The position numbers were made by a program, and so were the translations under genes. 64,000 bases of DNA from Hirudo medicinalis (Eukaryota; Annelida; Clitellata; Hirudinida; Hirudinidae), in assembly GCA_011800805.1 (NCBI GenBank), contig MPNW01000778.1, forward strand, positions 25,528-89,527, given 5' to 3'. How positions within the stretch are numbered: position 1 is the stretch's first letter; each line of letters starts with the position of its first letter. The notes under the pieces are model-generated. The model searched no databases, was not told the origin of the DNA, and saw only the letters and a program-made list of their open reading frames with translations. Below, piece after piece: positions 12,001 through 25,345 of this stretch.

Positions 12001-14362
12001 TGGGTTGTACATCTTTCACTCGGGTAACTTCGTTTTCGTCGCAAGCATTGCATCTGACTTCTAAATATTAGAAAGTTTATATTTAAAACATTTTTAATTC
12101 TCTTGAAAAAATCTTTTTCCTGGTTATTTCATGCTTTCATTATAGATTCTTGCTGCTCTCCTTTTGCAAATTATGCCTTTCCATCTCCATATAATTTATC
12201 GAGAGTCATTCCTCAAGCATTTTCAATTAGATTCCGTTTGAGGGATATTGGTGACTTTAATTTTTGGTGGCTGGAAAACTTTCTGTACAACAAGATATTT
12301 ACAGACAAAGCGGTCACCAAATTTTTACATGGAAAATGGAGACAAATACCTTTCTGATGTTTCAGCGTAATTTGAAGAGTTTTGTCTTCTTTTTCAAGAC
12401 TAAAAACTCGACTAATTTCCTCCTTTAAGTTGTGGAAATAGCGTTAGTATCCATGAATTCCAACCTGATTAAAATAATTTGGTTCAAACCAGATCTGATG
12501 TCCAAGCATCATTTGTCCAATCCAAGAGAAATAAGGCACAAGTGTGTCATTTCATAATTTACATATTAATTCTAAATCTGGTTTAGATCACTTCAATATT
12601 TTAGGAGTTACACTAAAGTTATGGATTGTTTGTAGCCATTTTATACGCACTGTAGAAATATTTCCTATTTTTATTTACAAATTTTAGATAAGTTTGAATA
12701 AAAACTATTGTAAATTGTCTTTGATAATTTATTTTAAAATTTGCAAAAAATAGAATTATTCATTTTATAAGTTCAGCAATGCTTTGAGTTGCTAAACACC
12801 ACTGCAAAAGTGTAGGTGAAGTGGATGTGCAAGGATCCTTTCTTGCAAATTGAAAAATTCTTGGGGCAGGAGTTTGTGAGAACAAGCAGGAAATCATCCT
12901 CAGCAACAAGTCTGTTTTTGCATTTTGACTTGATAACCAATAAACTTGAAAAGCCTATTTTACACATGGCAAGGTATGTTGCTGGGAAGGGAAGAAGGCT
13001 CAACCCAATCTCAGTCAGAACAGGATGTTAATTCAAACACTTGATCCAAATTTTGTTACCGACATGGAAATAAAATCGTGTTTGATGCATCGCTGAGAAT
13101 GAGTGTAATGAACTCCTGGTGTGTCTTTTCAGGACACCTTCAATTTTTACTGTGGATGTTAATCTATTCTGTCCTTTCCAGCACTAAATTATCCCTTAAT
13201 AATCCAAGGCCAATTCTTTTGACAGTGCACAGGTGTATCGTTCTCTAAATGTACCAAGAATATTTTTTTTTAAATTATTAAATTTTTGAGGCTTTTTTCA
13301 TTGGCAGAATGTTTATGGCCTTCAGATTTTTAAGGCTTATTTTAAGCCTTAATTACGGTAAAAATGCACTTATTGCCTTCTGAAAATTTTCTCAAACCAT
13401 TAAGGCTGCAAATAATGGCCATATTACTTTTTGTTGTAAGTGTATCATTAAGATATAACGATGTCAGAATTCAACGTGCTGAATTTAAAAGCATCATTTG
13501 AATAGGGTTTAATGCAGTTTGTTGGTTTTTCTCCATCAAAGTGGGAAATGATCTTCGTGGACCATTTGAAATTATTTTTTGATTAATTGATTAAATAAAT
13601 TGAATTATGAAGATATTTGTTCTGTAAAAATAGAGACAAGCACTCAACGTCATGAAATAAAACCAAAGTTAATGTCAACAATAAAGATCAACAGAGTGTA
13701 AGAAACTGAATAATCAAAATTATTTAATGTTTTATATATTCTATCAATAAATCAAGAGGTCACAGAAACAAATTTCTAGCCAAAATTTACTTGTTAATGA
13801 GCGGATTAAGTTAAGAATAAGGTGTAATTAACATAATTAATGCATTTAAAAAAAATACAGTGTGTCTGTTTGATTCTAGTGATGCGGGCTGCATATAAGG
13901 AGGAAGGCAAGAGAGTGAAGGAACTTTAGTTAGAGTGTGATAGTGAGCGGGTGCTGTTAGTCAATGTGAGTTGAGAAGCAGACGTGCTTGTGATTTTGAG
14001 TTGTGATTTGTAGCGAGTTGGTTGTTCTTCAAAGTCTTGAAGATTAGATGCTTCATCAGCAGCTTTACTTAGATGTTCCCTCCAAATTTTATGAAGTTCG
14101 AATATTTTGAAATTACCACATATGGTCTTCGTGTTGAATTGCATTTGCAGAAGCTTTTGATATTGTTACACCTATGTTACAGTTTCCAACAGCTCAGACA
14201 TGTTGCAGATTCATTTGGAGGTTTGATCCCAAGATCAAGTAGCTTTGTTAAAGAAATTTTACAATGTAATTTTCACTTCATTTTAATAATTTTTACCGTT
14301 TTAAAACAAACGGCATAATTTGAATTTCCGAGTAAAATGTATAAATTGGAATCAAATGAAGC
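12001..14362. other. Spacer, no gene recognised
   Basis: Short open frames at 12103-12357 and 12816-13031 have no recognisable motif. A TATA-like gcatataaggagg lies near 13892 but no gene follows it. 14110-14225 matches 19640-19730, the downstream flank of the next cluster gene, so this flank was duplicated together with the genes. Confidence 0.45.
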
Positions 14363-14363
14363 T

Positions 14364-14369
14364 TTTATT
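14364..14369 (-). terminator. AATAAA polyadenylation signal of the 14.6-17.2 kb gene
   Basis: aataaa on the - strand about 215 bases after the stop codon, within a flank that is conserved downstream of the other cluster genes. The gene at 29260-31796 has the same signal at 29128-29133. Confidence 0.5.
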
Positions 14370-14580
14370 TCCTCAAAAATTGAGGTCGTTTAAAGCAAAA
14401 TTAAAATCTATAACTAAAGTGGATAATTAAGCTACATAAATCCTTCTTAACTAAACTAATAGCTTGATGTTCTAAAAAAATTTATTCAAAAGCTGTTATC
14501 TCGAAAGGAGAAGCCTTCTATATTTTGGCGAAGACGTGGTGGCGGCCATCACTAAACTTTGGCATGGAATGTAGGAACAT

Positions 14581-17212
14581 TCAAACCCGATATGGTGGCC
14601 AGTTTCTTGTACTGAAATGTAATTAATGTAAAATAAGTGTGTAACATTCAAATAACTTAAAAGAATGAAACAAACTCTATAGGATAGAAGGCGCATAGCA
14701 AAATCATGTCTCCATAGCAGTCTGGATCGACACTGCAGCCGAATTTTGTTGGAGCCCCTCTGTTGAACTGTAATTGTGCAATAGCATCGTTATGTACGAT
14801 GCGATAACTAATAGAATAATTAAGCATTAAATTTAAATTTATGTGAATAAAAAGTAAAAATTCTTTCCACAGACACAGGATTGTTTCAACTTATGTAGCG
14901 CCTTATAAACTTCAGCCCGACTATTTATAAGGACGCTAGTGGTAACGCAAGCTAGGATTCTAACAACACACAATGAATGATGCACCTCTGAAGGTTATGT
15001 GAGATGGGACTGTGATCTATTTGAACTCTCATGTGAAGACAGAAAGAGGGCACTTGGCACGGAATTCAGTGTTCCATAGTTCAGAGGTGTAGACAAAAGA
15101 AATTGGGGTTGTGATTTTTGAAGAATCAATAGCTGTTAGTAATGCGAGTTGTGTTTTTTGAAGAATCAATAGCTGTAAGTAATGGGAGTTGTGATTTTTG
15201 AAACGCCGGTGGATATAAAAAGCAATAATTAGAAGAAATAAATACTTAATTAACCAGGACAAGTACTGATTGCTTGAGACTAAGTACGAACATCCTAACG
15301 AAGCAGCAGTTGAATGTTGCCTAGCTACACATTAATAAACGGCAAAGTCTCAATTTTTATATATATCAATTTTTTTTATTGAAATAAAGAATTTAATAAA
15401 ATTTATTAAATTATAACTTCAATAGTTTTACCCATTAAAATATTACTTTAATAATGATTTAAATAAAAATTTTTACATTTGAATAAATGAATAAACAAAT
15501 GGAAGAATAAAGAATGAATGAGATTACTTGGAAGTTCTTCCATCTTCCAGCAAAACCTTTCATGGCTTCACGCATTTTACCATCATGGTAGGGGACTCCT
15601 TTTCCTAATTCCAATATCACTCCAAAATTATCTTGCTTTGATCTTTCCACCCAACCGTTTCCAACCTCGTAATGAGGTGATTGTGCGTGTGGAAAAGGAC
15701 ATTTCCAGTAAGAAGCCGATCTAAGGTCCAGGGAGTACTCGTTGTCGTATTGCTTAATACATGTAGTAATTGTAAAGCGATCATTTAGACTAGTAACTAA
15801 GAAATTCTAGAGCTAGATCTTGATCTCAATTTAATAATTAATTAAAAAATACATTTTTTTTGTTTTTACAAACGTTTAAGTTAACAAATATTAAGTCTAA
15901 CTATGTTTGGATGGAGAGGTTTCAGTTGATTCAAAAGATCCTGAAACATGTCAGGGGTTAATGCATAGGGCTTCGGTCCGAGTGCAGGAACAGGAGCTGA
16001 AATAAATATTTTTGCAAATTTTTAGAGGCGCTGAAATATTGAATTGAAAAGTTTGTTTCATTTTCACCATTTAAAAATTTGTGACAAATTGAATACTAAC
16101 TATAAGGGACGGGAGGCCGAAGTGTTTGAATAGTTGGACTAAAATTAGTTACGATAAAAATATTAGTTAATATAAAAAATTAATAATAAATAATAAATAT
16201 TATTTAATATTAAAATTATTAATTAATAAATAAAAATAATTAATTAATTATTAATAACATTACAATAATCAATTTNATAAAAATTAAAATTGCAATGCTC
16301 ACAATTAACTTAAAAGTTTTTCGATAGGATAAATATTTAAACTAATTATATTTATATTTAAAATTATCATCATTTTATTGAAAGATAATCTCTAATTATT
16401 ACAAAAACTTATACATTAAAAAAGTTTTCTATTAATTAATTTATCTTAAAATATATAGTTACTTATCGAAGGCACAGCTTAGGACGATTTTCTGATTTGG
16501 ACAGCTTGCATTGTAAGCGCAGCCGAATACTGTTGAATTTCTTATCTTCAAATGATATTTCAGAGTTGAGGTGCTCGTATTTTGTTGATAATGCATGAAT
16601 GAATAAAACAGTGTTTGATGAATTTTACCTTTTCAAGGAAATCTGTGTTGTCTACCCAGGTCTCGACAATGTTTTCCATGCTGTAAGTCGATTCTTGACC
16701 ACTGATCATAATACCGACGTTGTCAGTTCTAGTTTTCCCCTGTTCAATATTCATTGCCAGTACGGTTTTGTGATAGAAGCAATCTGGATAATAGGTCGCC
16801 TCTATGTCCATTTGGGTATCATGGTTCTTGAAATGAGCATAATGCATTAATGAATGATTGATTGGATGAAATTTAAACAATCTTAAATAAATCAAGAAAA
16901 ATAGGTGTCTTAGTAAATATTTATTTGACATTAACTATTAGTTAAGCTCAATTCAATAAAAAAGTAATTATTTCAAATGAATAAATCTTCAAAATAAGGC
17001 ATAATCTTTTATATAATACTTATTGTCAAACACTTGACTATTTCAACCGACAAATTAATGTTCAAATAGCGTACTATGAAACGGTTTTTAGATTGCAAAA
17101 TTTCTCTAATGTTCGATGTTGTTCTCGCTCCTACAACATTTCCTATAGGTTGACCGGAGGCTAACAAAGGAAGTGCGAGCAATAACGCTAAAACGAGATA
17201 ACTGTTTGCCAT
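14581..17212 (-). CDS. Secreted two-module CAP-like protein, cluster gene 1
   Basis: Eight exons (transcription order): 17212-17075, 16826-16629, 16545-16463, 16138-16101, 15996-15902, 15752-15528, 14767-14676, 14611-14581; 900 bases, in frame throughout, 299 residues. A signal peptide (MANSYLVLALLLALPLLASG) is followed by module 1 (residues 47-140: EATYYPDC, then STVFGCAYNASC and LSCAFDK), a Pro-rich linker, and module 2 (about 160-290: YALTPDMFQDLLNQL, SASYWKCPFPH, GVPYHDGKMREAMKG, TKFGCSVDPDC, LLCAFYPIE). The pairing of a helical A-xx-C segment with a later T/S-xFGC-xx-C-xxx-LxC strand recalls CAP/SCP domains with the catalytic-type His lost; that assignment is an inference. It ends in a linker exon (NWPPYRV) where cluster gene 2 continues into a third module. 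Function unknown; likely extracellular. Confidence 0.75.
15108..15202. repeat. 40-base tandem repeat in an intron of cluster gene 1
   Basis: About 2.4 copies of a 40-base unit starting gttgtgatttttgaagaatc. It lies between the exons 15752-15528 and 14767-14676. Confidence 0.85.
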
Positions 17213-17246
17213 TTTCTGAGACGAGAGCGAATTGGTCCGAGCTCCC

Positions 17247-17254
17247 TTTAAATA
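17247..17254 (-). promoter_or_regulatory. TATA box, cluster gene 1
   Basis: tatttaaagggagc on the - strand, its 3' edge 35 bases before the ATG. The same spacing and sequence occur before cluster gene 2 (23558-23565), and a weaker version before gene 3 (28063-28070). Between TATA and ATG the text gaccaattcg is also shared. Confidence 0.65.
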
Positions 17255-20027
17255 CTTGAAGTAACCGAGTCATCTTAATAGCTTTTAATGCCACTTCATT
17301 CAGTGGTAATGGTCTAATGATCGTGAGTGTATTTTCTGGATGTTTAAAAACTTCAACTTTCGGAAAATCCTACTCACCCCTGTTGAGGAAATGTCTTCCT
17401 CAGACATGAATTCACAACATTGTTAAATGTACGATTTGGTTAAGTGCCCTCATTACGAACAATTATTTCGTTCCCACGTTCACGCTACTATTTAGTCGAT
17501 TGAGAAATTTATGTAATTTGATGTATCAACTATGTGATCAATAATAATAATAATGATAATAATAATAATAATAATAATAATAGTTTATATGGCGCCGTAA
17601 GCATAACGTCAGAGGCGCCTTGGTTCTTGGTTTAATGCTATCCTGAATAGATGAATAAAACATGTCTACGTTGAATTTTAAGATGATTTGTTATTTTTTC
17701 ATTTATTCTATTTTTTTCACTTCAGGGAGTGTAAATGATTTACTACACGATTTTGATTACGATGACATCTTAACCTTCTCAAAGAAATTTCGTATTTTTA
17801 AAGCACACATTTTTAGATTTTTGTTAAAAATTAATTTGAAAATTTAATTTAAGAACAAGAATTGATAAATTGTCTACATTTAGTTAAATAAGAAAAGAAC
17901 ATTGCATTTTGAAAATTCCTAAAGACGTTTATCTTCATTGCTTAACCACACGAAATTAATTGCTAGAATAAAGGTCGTGAAAAAACAAGAGTCTGAGTTA
18001 TAAATAGCATCTTACATCTTGCATGTCTGTGTTCCTGGCCATTCAAATACAGACTTTTACCATCACAAAGATGAAAGAAAAGCAATTGCTTTTCATTTTT
18101 TAAGAACGACAACGAATTTTTATGACTACGTAATAATACTAATGTGAACACACTCTGCATTTACGTCAATCGCTTTCATCTCATTCTCAGCCTTTTCTCG
18201 TTCAAGGATTTAATTGTTATAAATGTTCTCTTCTCGACGATTGAAGTATTTAAGAATCCAGTTTTTAGTTTTAGAAAAAAAAAGTCACCTATTTGAGATA
18301 ATTTGCCTCTTAAAATATCAACGGAACTTCCAAATTATGTGACTTTAACAATAATTGTAAATTAAAGTGGATTTATTACATATACATAACATATTTATAT
18401 TTATATATTTATAGTAATAAATAATACACTTGTTAAGCTAATAAATACTTGTCTCCAATTATTAATTACACAATTAAGTAAATAAATTAAAGATAATTAT
18501 TTGTATTACGTTCAACAAAAGTTCTAGATTTTTAGATTTCCAACTTAAATTTCACTTAATAATTTCTGTCAATTTATAGTGAGGCTACTTTTCGATATTT
18601 TTTAAACAATTGTTCAATTTGTTTAACTTTTAATTATCATATTGAAAGAAGAATAGTTTTTCATTGGAATGAAAATGTGAGAAATAAATCTCACGAGACA
18701 ATTTCTTTCATTTAATTAATTATTACATAATAATAATTTTGGAGTTGAGGTCAGTTATGGATCTACAAAAGAAGAATAGAAAAATAAATAAAAAATGGAA
18801 AATAAAAAATTCTTTTTTTTTGTCCATCATCTAAATTATTCGCGATTTATTTTAAATTTTGTCTTATTATTATTATTGCACAATTTCGAATTCCAAATTC
18901 CAAATAAAATCTTGAAAAAGCACTGAAATGTTTCGTTGTACTGATATTCTCTAATATATTCTCCTCTCTAACCAAATCAATAATCTCTTACTCGGGAACT
19001 TATGAAATGTTCTTCTGAGTAGTCTGTCTGACTAGTGATTCAATTATGCTTTCAATAAACCCCAGCATCCTCGTCTGTGAAATGCACATCCTTCTTCTTC
19101 TCTAATCTTTGTCATTATAACAAATTGCCAGTAATAACAACAGTAATCTTAATAGTAAAATTATTGTCAATATTGAAACATTAAATTCAATATTATTTTG
19201 AAAAAATCACTACAGTGCCAAAATCACGGTCTAAAAAAATTAAACCCACGATGTTAAATATGGAAATGGTATTTGTTTGGAGACGCGTAAGAATTGTATT
19301 GTATTGTATTGTCTCTACCTTATTGAACTGAAATGCAATGCATTTAAAATATTTTCCCAAAATCCATGTAATTTCAAATGTGAATGAATGAAACAAGATC
19401 ATGTTTCCATATGCAAGCAACATTCGAAAGCGAGATTTTTTTATCTTAAGCATTAAAAATGTTCTTATTTAGCAAGTGTATTTATATTCGTATTTAACTA
19501 ATATTTTGAGTGCCTCGTGCTTCCAAATCTGATGTGCAGACACCGCAATTACTGCCGCATGGAGGAAAGCATCCCTTCGAGCCATGTGTTCCATGGTTTT
19601 ACTATTAAAATTAATTATTGCCTGAAATCGTCTTTGTTTTGAAATGCAGTTGCTGAAGCTATTAACTATCGTTACACATATTTTACAGTGTTCAACAGCT
19701 GAGACAGGTTTATTTGGAGTTTGGAGGTTAAATAGTTATAATTACAATTAAAACACATTTAAAATAATTTGCACACAATAATTTTAATTATTTTCAACTT
19801 TTTAAAATAGACTAGATATTTTGATTTTCAGGTAAAATATTGTCGGTAGAATTCTGTTGATCGAAGCTTTTATATCCTCCGAAAATGGAGGTCGTTACAA
19901 AGCAAAGGAAGTCGTGATTAAGTCTGCAACTAAGCTGAAAAGTTCAGCTGCATAAATTCATCTTAACTAAATTAAAATTTAGTGTTTCATAAAATTTAAT
20001 CAAAAGTTCTTTCCTTGAGGAAGCCTT
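17255..20027. other. Spacer between cluster genes 1 and 2
   Basis: No exon recognised. 17278-17500 is the conserved 5' flank of gene 1 (aatgccacttcattcag; cttcctcagac; attatttcgttccca), matched at 23600-23830 upstream of gene 2. 18960-19100 matches 24065-24180 and 19640-19990 matches 14110-14460, so the flanks were duplicated with the genes. Confidence 0.5.
17536..17640. repeat. AAT microsatellite with attached SINE-family fragment
   Basis: (AAT)n from 17541 to 17583, followed directly by a tttatatggcgccgtaagca / aacgtcagaggcgcc block that matches part of the SINE-like repeat at 4530-4692. The same pairing is seen at 41040-41125 and 42480-42616. Confidence 0.65.
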
Positions 20028-23000
20028 CTACATTTCGGCAAAGACGCAGTTGGACACCACCACGTTTTGACATCTTGGAATGTAGCAGCATCCGAATTGG
20101 TATGGGAAGATAAACTTGCGCTAAAATGTTTAAATTATTTACAGCTTTAAATTCTTAACAAATCAACTGAAAACATTTAATAGAATGAATTTACATGACA
20201 CACATCAGCAATTATTTTGGACAAACCACGAGGTTTGCTACAGTTCACAAATTTACAGTGTTATTTGTTTCGATGAATTAATTCAATATTAAACAAAAAA
20301 TTAAGGAGTAAAACTTTACATAGCATTAATTCTCACATTTTGCATTCCATTTAAAATGCTGAAAATATCATGATCGATTTGCGTAGGCCATGTTGCACCA
20401 GTGAGAATATCAACAAATTTTCCAAGCCTTCCAGAATATGTTTTGTTATATCCTTGATAATGCATTGATCCCTCACATTTCGTCACACGTAGGCATTCAT
20501 CTTCTAATCTATTGTTTACAATCTTGGAAAAGAAAGAATCCACATGAAACGCGAATCAATTTTATTTTTATTTTTGTATTATCAGTCATTTAATATAATT
20601 ATTGCATATCTGTACTAGGGTTGATTTATAATAAGGTTAAATAATAATTCCAGGTAAAACCAACTCTCCATTTTTGCAAAATTGGTGAAGTTACTCTTTT
20701 GTAAATGAAGCAATGTTGACAATTTCTAATGCTAACCAAGTGCCTCTAAAACTCACCAAGCCAAAAAGCCCTCCGGCATGAATGTTCATTCTCTCCGTGT
20801 ATTTTATTGCTGGACCTAAAATAATAATAATAACAAAAACAATAATAATAATAATAAGTAAAATAATGGCTGATATTTTATTTAAAATTCAGAATTTAAA
20901 ATTGAACTGTACAAATCGTAGAACCGCAAAATCGGTAAATTCTAAAATCGTTAAGGTCTAAAAATTTAAGTCTTATTTTCTTTTTTAAATTCCTAAAAGC
21001 AATAACCTAATGTTGGAGATGGTGTGGTAGTCGGATGTGGAATGTTTGGATTTTGGGACCATCTACTCGAACTGAAATTTAATGCATTAAAAATATTTTT
21101 TAATTCATGAAATTTGAAATATTTACAAACGAAACAAACTCTATAGGATAGAAGGCACATAACAATATCATATCTCCTTGGCAATCGGGATCAACACTAC
21201 AGCCGAATTTGATCTGGACCGCTCTGTTAAACTGTAATTGCGCAATAACGGCGTTATGTACCTACGATGTGATAACTGATAAAACTTTTACAACTCAGAG
21301 ACACATAAAAGTCAACGGAGTAATTACAAATAAAAGTTATTTCTCATTTCTGAAGGAGTGGTTCAACGTATAAAGCTCCAGATACGCTTTAGACCAACCA
21401 TTTACATATCTTTCCTAAACAGACCTAGGAACCTAACCATGTGAATCACAAGGGCAATTGCTGGAACCCTCTTACGAAAAGAGGCAGAGTTTGTAAGGCA
21501 TCAAACTCCTTTCTAACTAGCTCAGAGGTCGGGGCAAATATTATTATGACTATCGCTTTTAACCAGGTAACAATTAACTTTGATTAATTAAGCTTCTCAG
21601 TTTAAATTCTGTTCGTCTGTCCCAGTGTGTGGTTATGATTAAATTTTAAGGTGAAAAAAGGATGTTTGTATTTGAGCCAGGAAATTACTGTAGCCTGTAA
21701 TATTATTATTATATGAGTATCACAAATATTGAAAAGTTCTGTTTTTTACTTTTTCAGTGAGAATCTCAAGTATATTAATTAAAAATTATACTTTTAAAAC
21801 AATTTATTAGGTTACTTGTAAGTTACTCCATTTTCTTGCAAAATTTTTCATAGCGTCACGCATTTTAGAATCGTGATAGGGGACTCCTCTACCCAATTCC
21901 ATTATTACTCCAAAATCATCATTTTTTGTCAACTCCACCCTTCCGTTTCCAACGACGTAAAGAGTGTCTGAGTATTGGTTTGGAAAAGGACACTGCCAGT
22001 GAGATGCCGAACCATGGTCCATGAAAAATTCGTTATCGTAATACTGCAAAAATACGTACGTGCCCAATTATTCGTCTGCTTAATGGCATCTACAACTTGT
22101 GTTTAAAATAATGTTTTCACGCTCACATTAATGCTTAAAAAGTATCTGTTTATTATTTTTGAGTGTTTATGAGTAAGCAGATAATAAATCTAACTATGTT
22201 GGGATGGGTAGGTTTCAGTTGATCCAAAATATCCTGAAACATTTCATGTGTCAACGAGTATGGCTTGGGTCTGCTGAATGCAACTGGAGCTAAAATAATG
22301 ATCAAAAAATTATATAACGATGATTTATTCCATTATTAGGTAATTATATAATTGTAATCAAATTATCAATGACTATGTACCTGTATTGTAACGTGTAGTT
22401 GCTGCAGGAGAGGATGGATTTGGAGGTGGACTGCAATTTGGATATACAGCGGATATTTTGTTAAGTCAAACAAATAAAAGTGCCACTGATTAAATTTTAT
22501 TTTCTGAGAGCTGTTCTTATGAGAAAGCAATTAATCCGAATTTAAATATTTAAATTCATGCAATAGATTTAAGTCATTTTTGATAATTGTTAAAATAATA
22601 AAATTTATCCGATCATTTGCTTGAAAAAATTATTATTCATTAGAATACAAATACAAAAATATTGTTATTATTTTAAAGCTACTAATATTTGTTGACAATT
22701 CATTTACTTATCGAAGACACAGCTCAAAATGTCCTTCGATTCACAATTTTGGTTGACGGCGCATCCATACACAGTCGAATCTTTGATCTTTAAATTATAT
22801 TTTTGTCCAATTATAAAATATTAACGTATTTTAAATAATAATTATTTTAAACCAAACCAATCATGCACACAATTTCTGGAATTTACACAATAAAACTAAT
22901 CTTGAAAGAATGGAATAACCTCACTAAGAAAATTTGTGTTCTCTGTCCACATTTTGGCAATACTTTCAAAGCTATCCAATTTATATTTTTTACTGATCAT

Positions 23001-23523
23001 AATACCAACATCATCCGGTCTAGTTTTAGCATTTTCAGTTTTCATTGCCAGTGTTGTAGTGTTAAAGATGCAAGCAGGATAATAAGTTGCTTCTGTGTCC
23101 ATGACTGGATAGTGTCTCTTAAAAAGAATGTGTTTAGAACGAACATTTGAACGAATGAAGTTTAAACGAAGTATTAATTTTTAACTTAAAATAACAATTA
23201 TCCTAGCAAACTTTGACTTTAACATTTTGATAGTAATTATAATTACTGGTTGAACATTCTAAAACTTAATATCTCTGTTTTCATAATGTTGATTAAGATT
23301 TTCCTTTTCCCTTCTTTGATTTTTCCAACTGAAACATTAATAAAACATTAAACAATAGACAACTATTAATTCTCACCAAGTTTCTGTTTGCTGAACGCAA
23401 AATGCGATCAATATCTTCTAGACCCCTTGGGTTTCCTTGATGCAACTCAATGCCATGCCGATTTGCAATGGCAAATAAAGGAATTAAAAGTAATAACGCT
23501 AACATCAGATAACTATTTGCCAT
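20028..23523 (-). CDS. Secreted three-module CAP-like protein, cluster gene 2
   Basis: Eleven exons: 23523-23377, 23117-22920, 22787-22708, 22430-22381, 22289-22195, 22043-21816, 21231-21140, 21071-21007, 20815-20757, 20522-20337, 20120-20028; 1,293 bases, exactly in frame, 430 residues. Start at the ATG giving MANSYLMLALLLLIPLFAIA (signal peptide), by alignment with gene 1. Module 1, residues about 50-142 (EATYYPAC; STVYGCAVNQNC; LSCVFDK). Module 2, about 170-297 (SLTHEMFQDILDQL; SASHWQCPFPN; GVPYHDSKMRDAMKN; KFGCSVDPDC; LLCAFYPI). Module 3, about 320-430 (NNRLEDECLRVTKC; GKFVDIL; QFGCCYIPRCQNVVVSNCVF). Modules are joined by Pro/Thr-rich linkers encoded by their own small exons. Resemblance to CAP/SCP domains is distant; function unknown. 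This is the fullest member of the cluster. Confidence 0.78.
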
Positions 23524-23557
23524 TTCCTGAGATGACAACGAATTGGATTAAGCTCTC

Positions 23558-23565
23558 TTTAAATA
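23558..23565 (-). promoter_or_regulatory. TATA box, cluster gene 2
   Basis: tatttaaagagagc on the - strand, 35 bases before the ATG, followed by the shared aatccaattcg. Immediately before the ATG is tcatctcag, which could be an initiator or, alternatively, a 3' splice site. Confidence 0.65.
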
Positions 23566-24452
23566 CTTTCGATATTTGGTAGCCATCTTAACAGCTTATA
23601 ACAGCTTATAATGCCACTCCATTCAATGGTAATGATTTAATGATTTAATGAGAAGAATTTTTTTTCTCAAAAATTTTCTGGTATCGAAACTGTAATTCTC
23701 AGAAAATCCAACTTGTCAACGCTTTGAGAAAATGACCTCCACGGTCTTAAATAAACAATATTGTTTAAATTATGCTTTGCTTAAGTGCCTCATTTAGAAC
23801 AATTATTTCATTCCCATGATCATGCAACTGATCAAATATGAGAACTTGCATGTAATTGGATGTAATGGCTTAATGAGATTAATGAGAACATGAGAACAAA
23901 AAAATAAAAAGTTTCATGATTACTTTAGATTCGGCATAATGTTTATATTTAACGACGAATGGCTTTTTTTGTTCAAAATGAAAATGAAAAAATATTAAAT
24001 CTGACATGACAATTTTTTAAATTAAAAATGAATTAAATCAATTTAAATTTAAAATAAAATAGAAACCTCTCACTCAGGAGCATTTCAACATTTCTTCTGA
24101 GCTTCTATAAATTTTAATTATATTTTCAATCAATGCCTTCGTATATAAACAAATATGCATCCTTCCTTTTCTCCAATCTTAAATATTCTAACAAAATGAC
24201 GGTAATAACAAATAATGCTACAAATATTGAATCATTAAAATCAGTATTGTTAAAGAAAATTAATTGGATAAATCTCGATGCATCACCGCTGAAGGAAGAA
24301 TAATTGTAGATTTTAAAGATATCAAGAAGCATAACATTTAAAATACTGAATCAAACGATGAACTACGTGAAGCCATTTCAACTAAACTAACCAGTAACTA
24401 AGAAAATGCTGAAAAAATAGATTCAAAAGTTCATTTCTCGTAGGAAGAAAGC

Positions 24453-24548
24453 TTATTTTAATGCATTTGGGCAAAGAGTGGAAATCACAACATTTTGACA
24501 TCTGGGTATGTAACAGCATCCGAATTTGTGTGGGTAGAAGAACCTGCG
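24453..24548 (-). pseudogene. Orphan terminal exon of a lost cluster gene
   Basis: Acceptor ttttag, then an open frame RRFFYPHKFGCCYIPRCQNVV ending at a stop, clearly the same exon as the last exon of gene 2 (RKFIFPYQFGCCYIPRCQNV). It lies after the stop of gene 3 and before the promoter of gene 2, so it belongs to neither. A possible remnant of the preceding domain exon is at 24810-24660 on the same strand but is too diverged to be sure. Read as the 3' stub of a deleted tandem copy. Confidence 0.6.
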
Positions 24549-25345
24549 CTAAAATGAATAAATCCCTGACTATTTATTGTTAATAAAACAAACGAAACAT
24601 TTAATGGATTGCATTTTCAAAGCAGATTTTCAATTTATTATTTTCTGGCTATTACTTCCGATGCTTTCAATTTTTGCAGCAGTCGATGTCGATTCGATGA
24701 AAATTACTAAACATGGCTTGTGTGCTTCATGCAGCTGCTCATGCATTCTGTACTTAGACACCTTCGCCCGTTTACCTACTTTGAAATTGGGTAATTGGAA
24801 GAATCCAAAATAGTTGGACGTTACTTTTACTCGTAGTCAAATACCTGCTTATTTCTATTTATCTTTCCCACCAATGTCTTCATATTTTATGATAATCTTG
24901 TTTTTTCATGTCAATCTTTTTAAACCACGCTTAGAAAAATAAGTCTAATATTCAACTGCATTTATTGGAACTAAGACGAAAAATATCCAAATCCATAAAG
25001 TTTCAAATTTAAGCACTTTCTCTTTCCCCACGAATTTTCTGAATCCAATGTTAATTTAAATAAACTTGCTTTATTAAAAATCTAAATAAACTAATATTTG
25101 CCTGTCACTCACCAAACGCATTTAATTTTGTTTTAAATCCACCTTACAAATGGCAATAGTTTCCACAAACGATTCGCATGTTACGATTCGTAAAATGTAA
25201 ATGTTTTCGGACATTTTTATTCGCTGCTTTCGGGAAAAAGTCGTCGAATCAAATCATCAATCTCAGGAAAACAAATTGCTAATCTAAGCCATCTAAAGTC
25301 AAAAAATAAACGCTAAGCAAGTCTATAAATTTCAACCCTTGTGCC

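Noticed and set aside
14496..14696. 66-codon - strand frame read as a separate small gene
   Set aside because: It runs through an exon of cluster gene 1, an intron and the decayed terminal exon; the spliced gene model explains it better.
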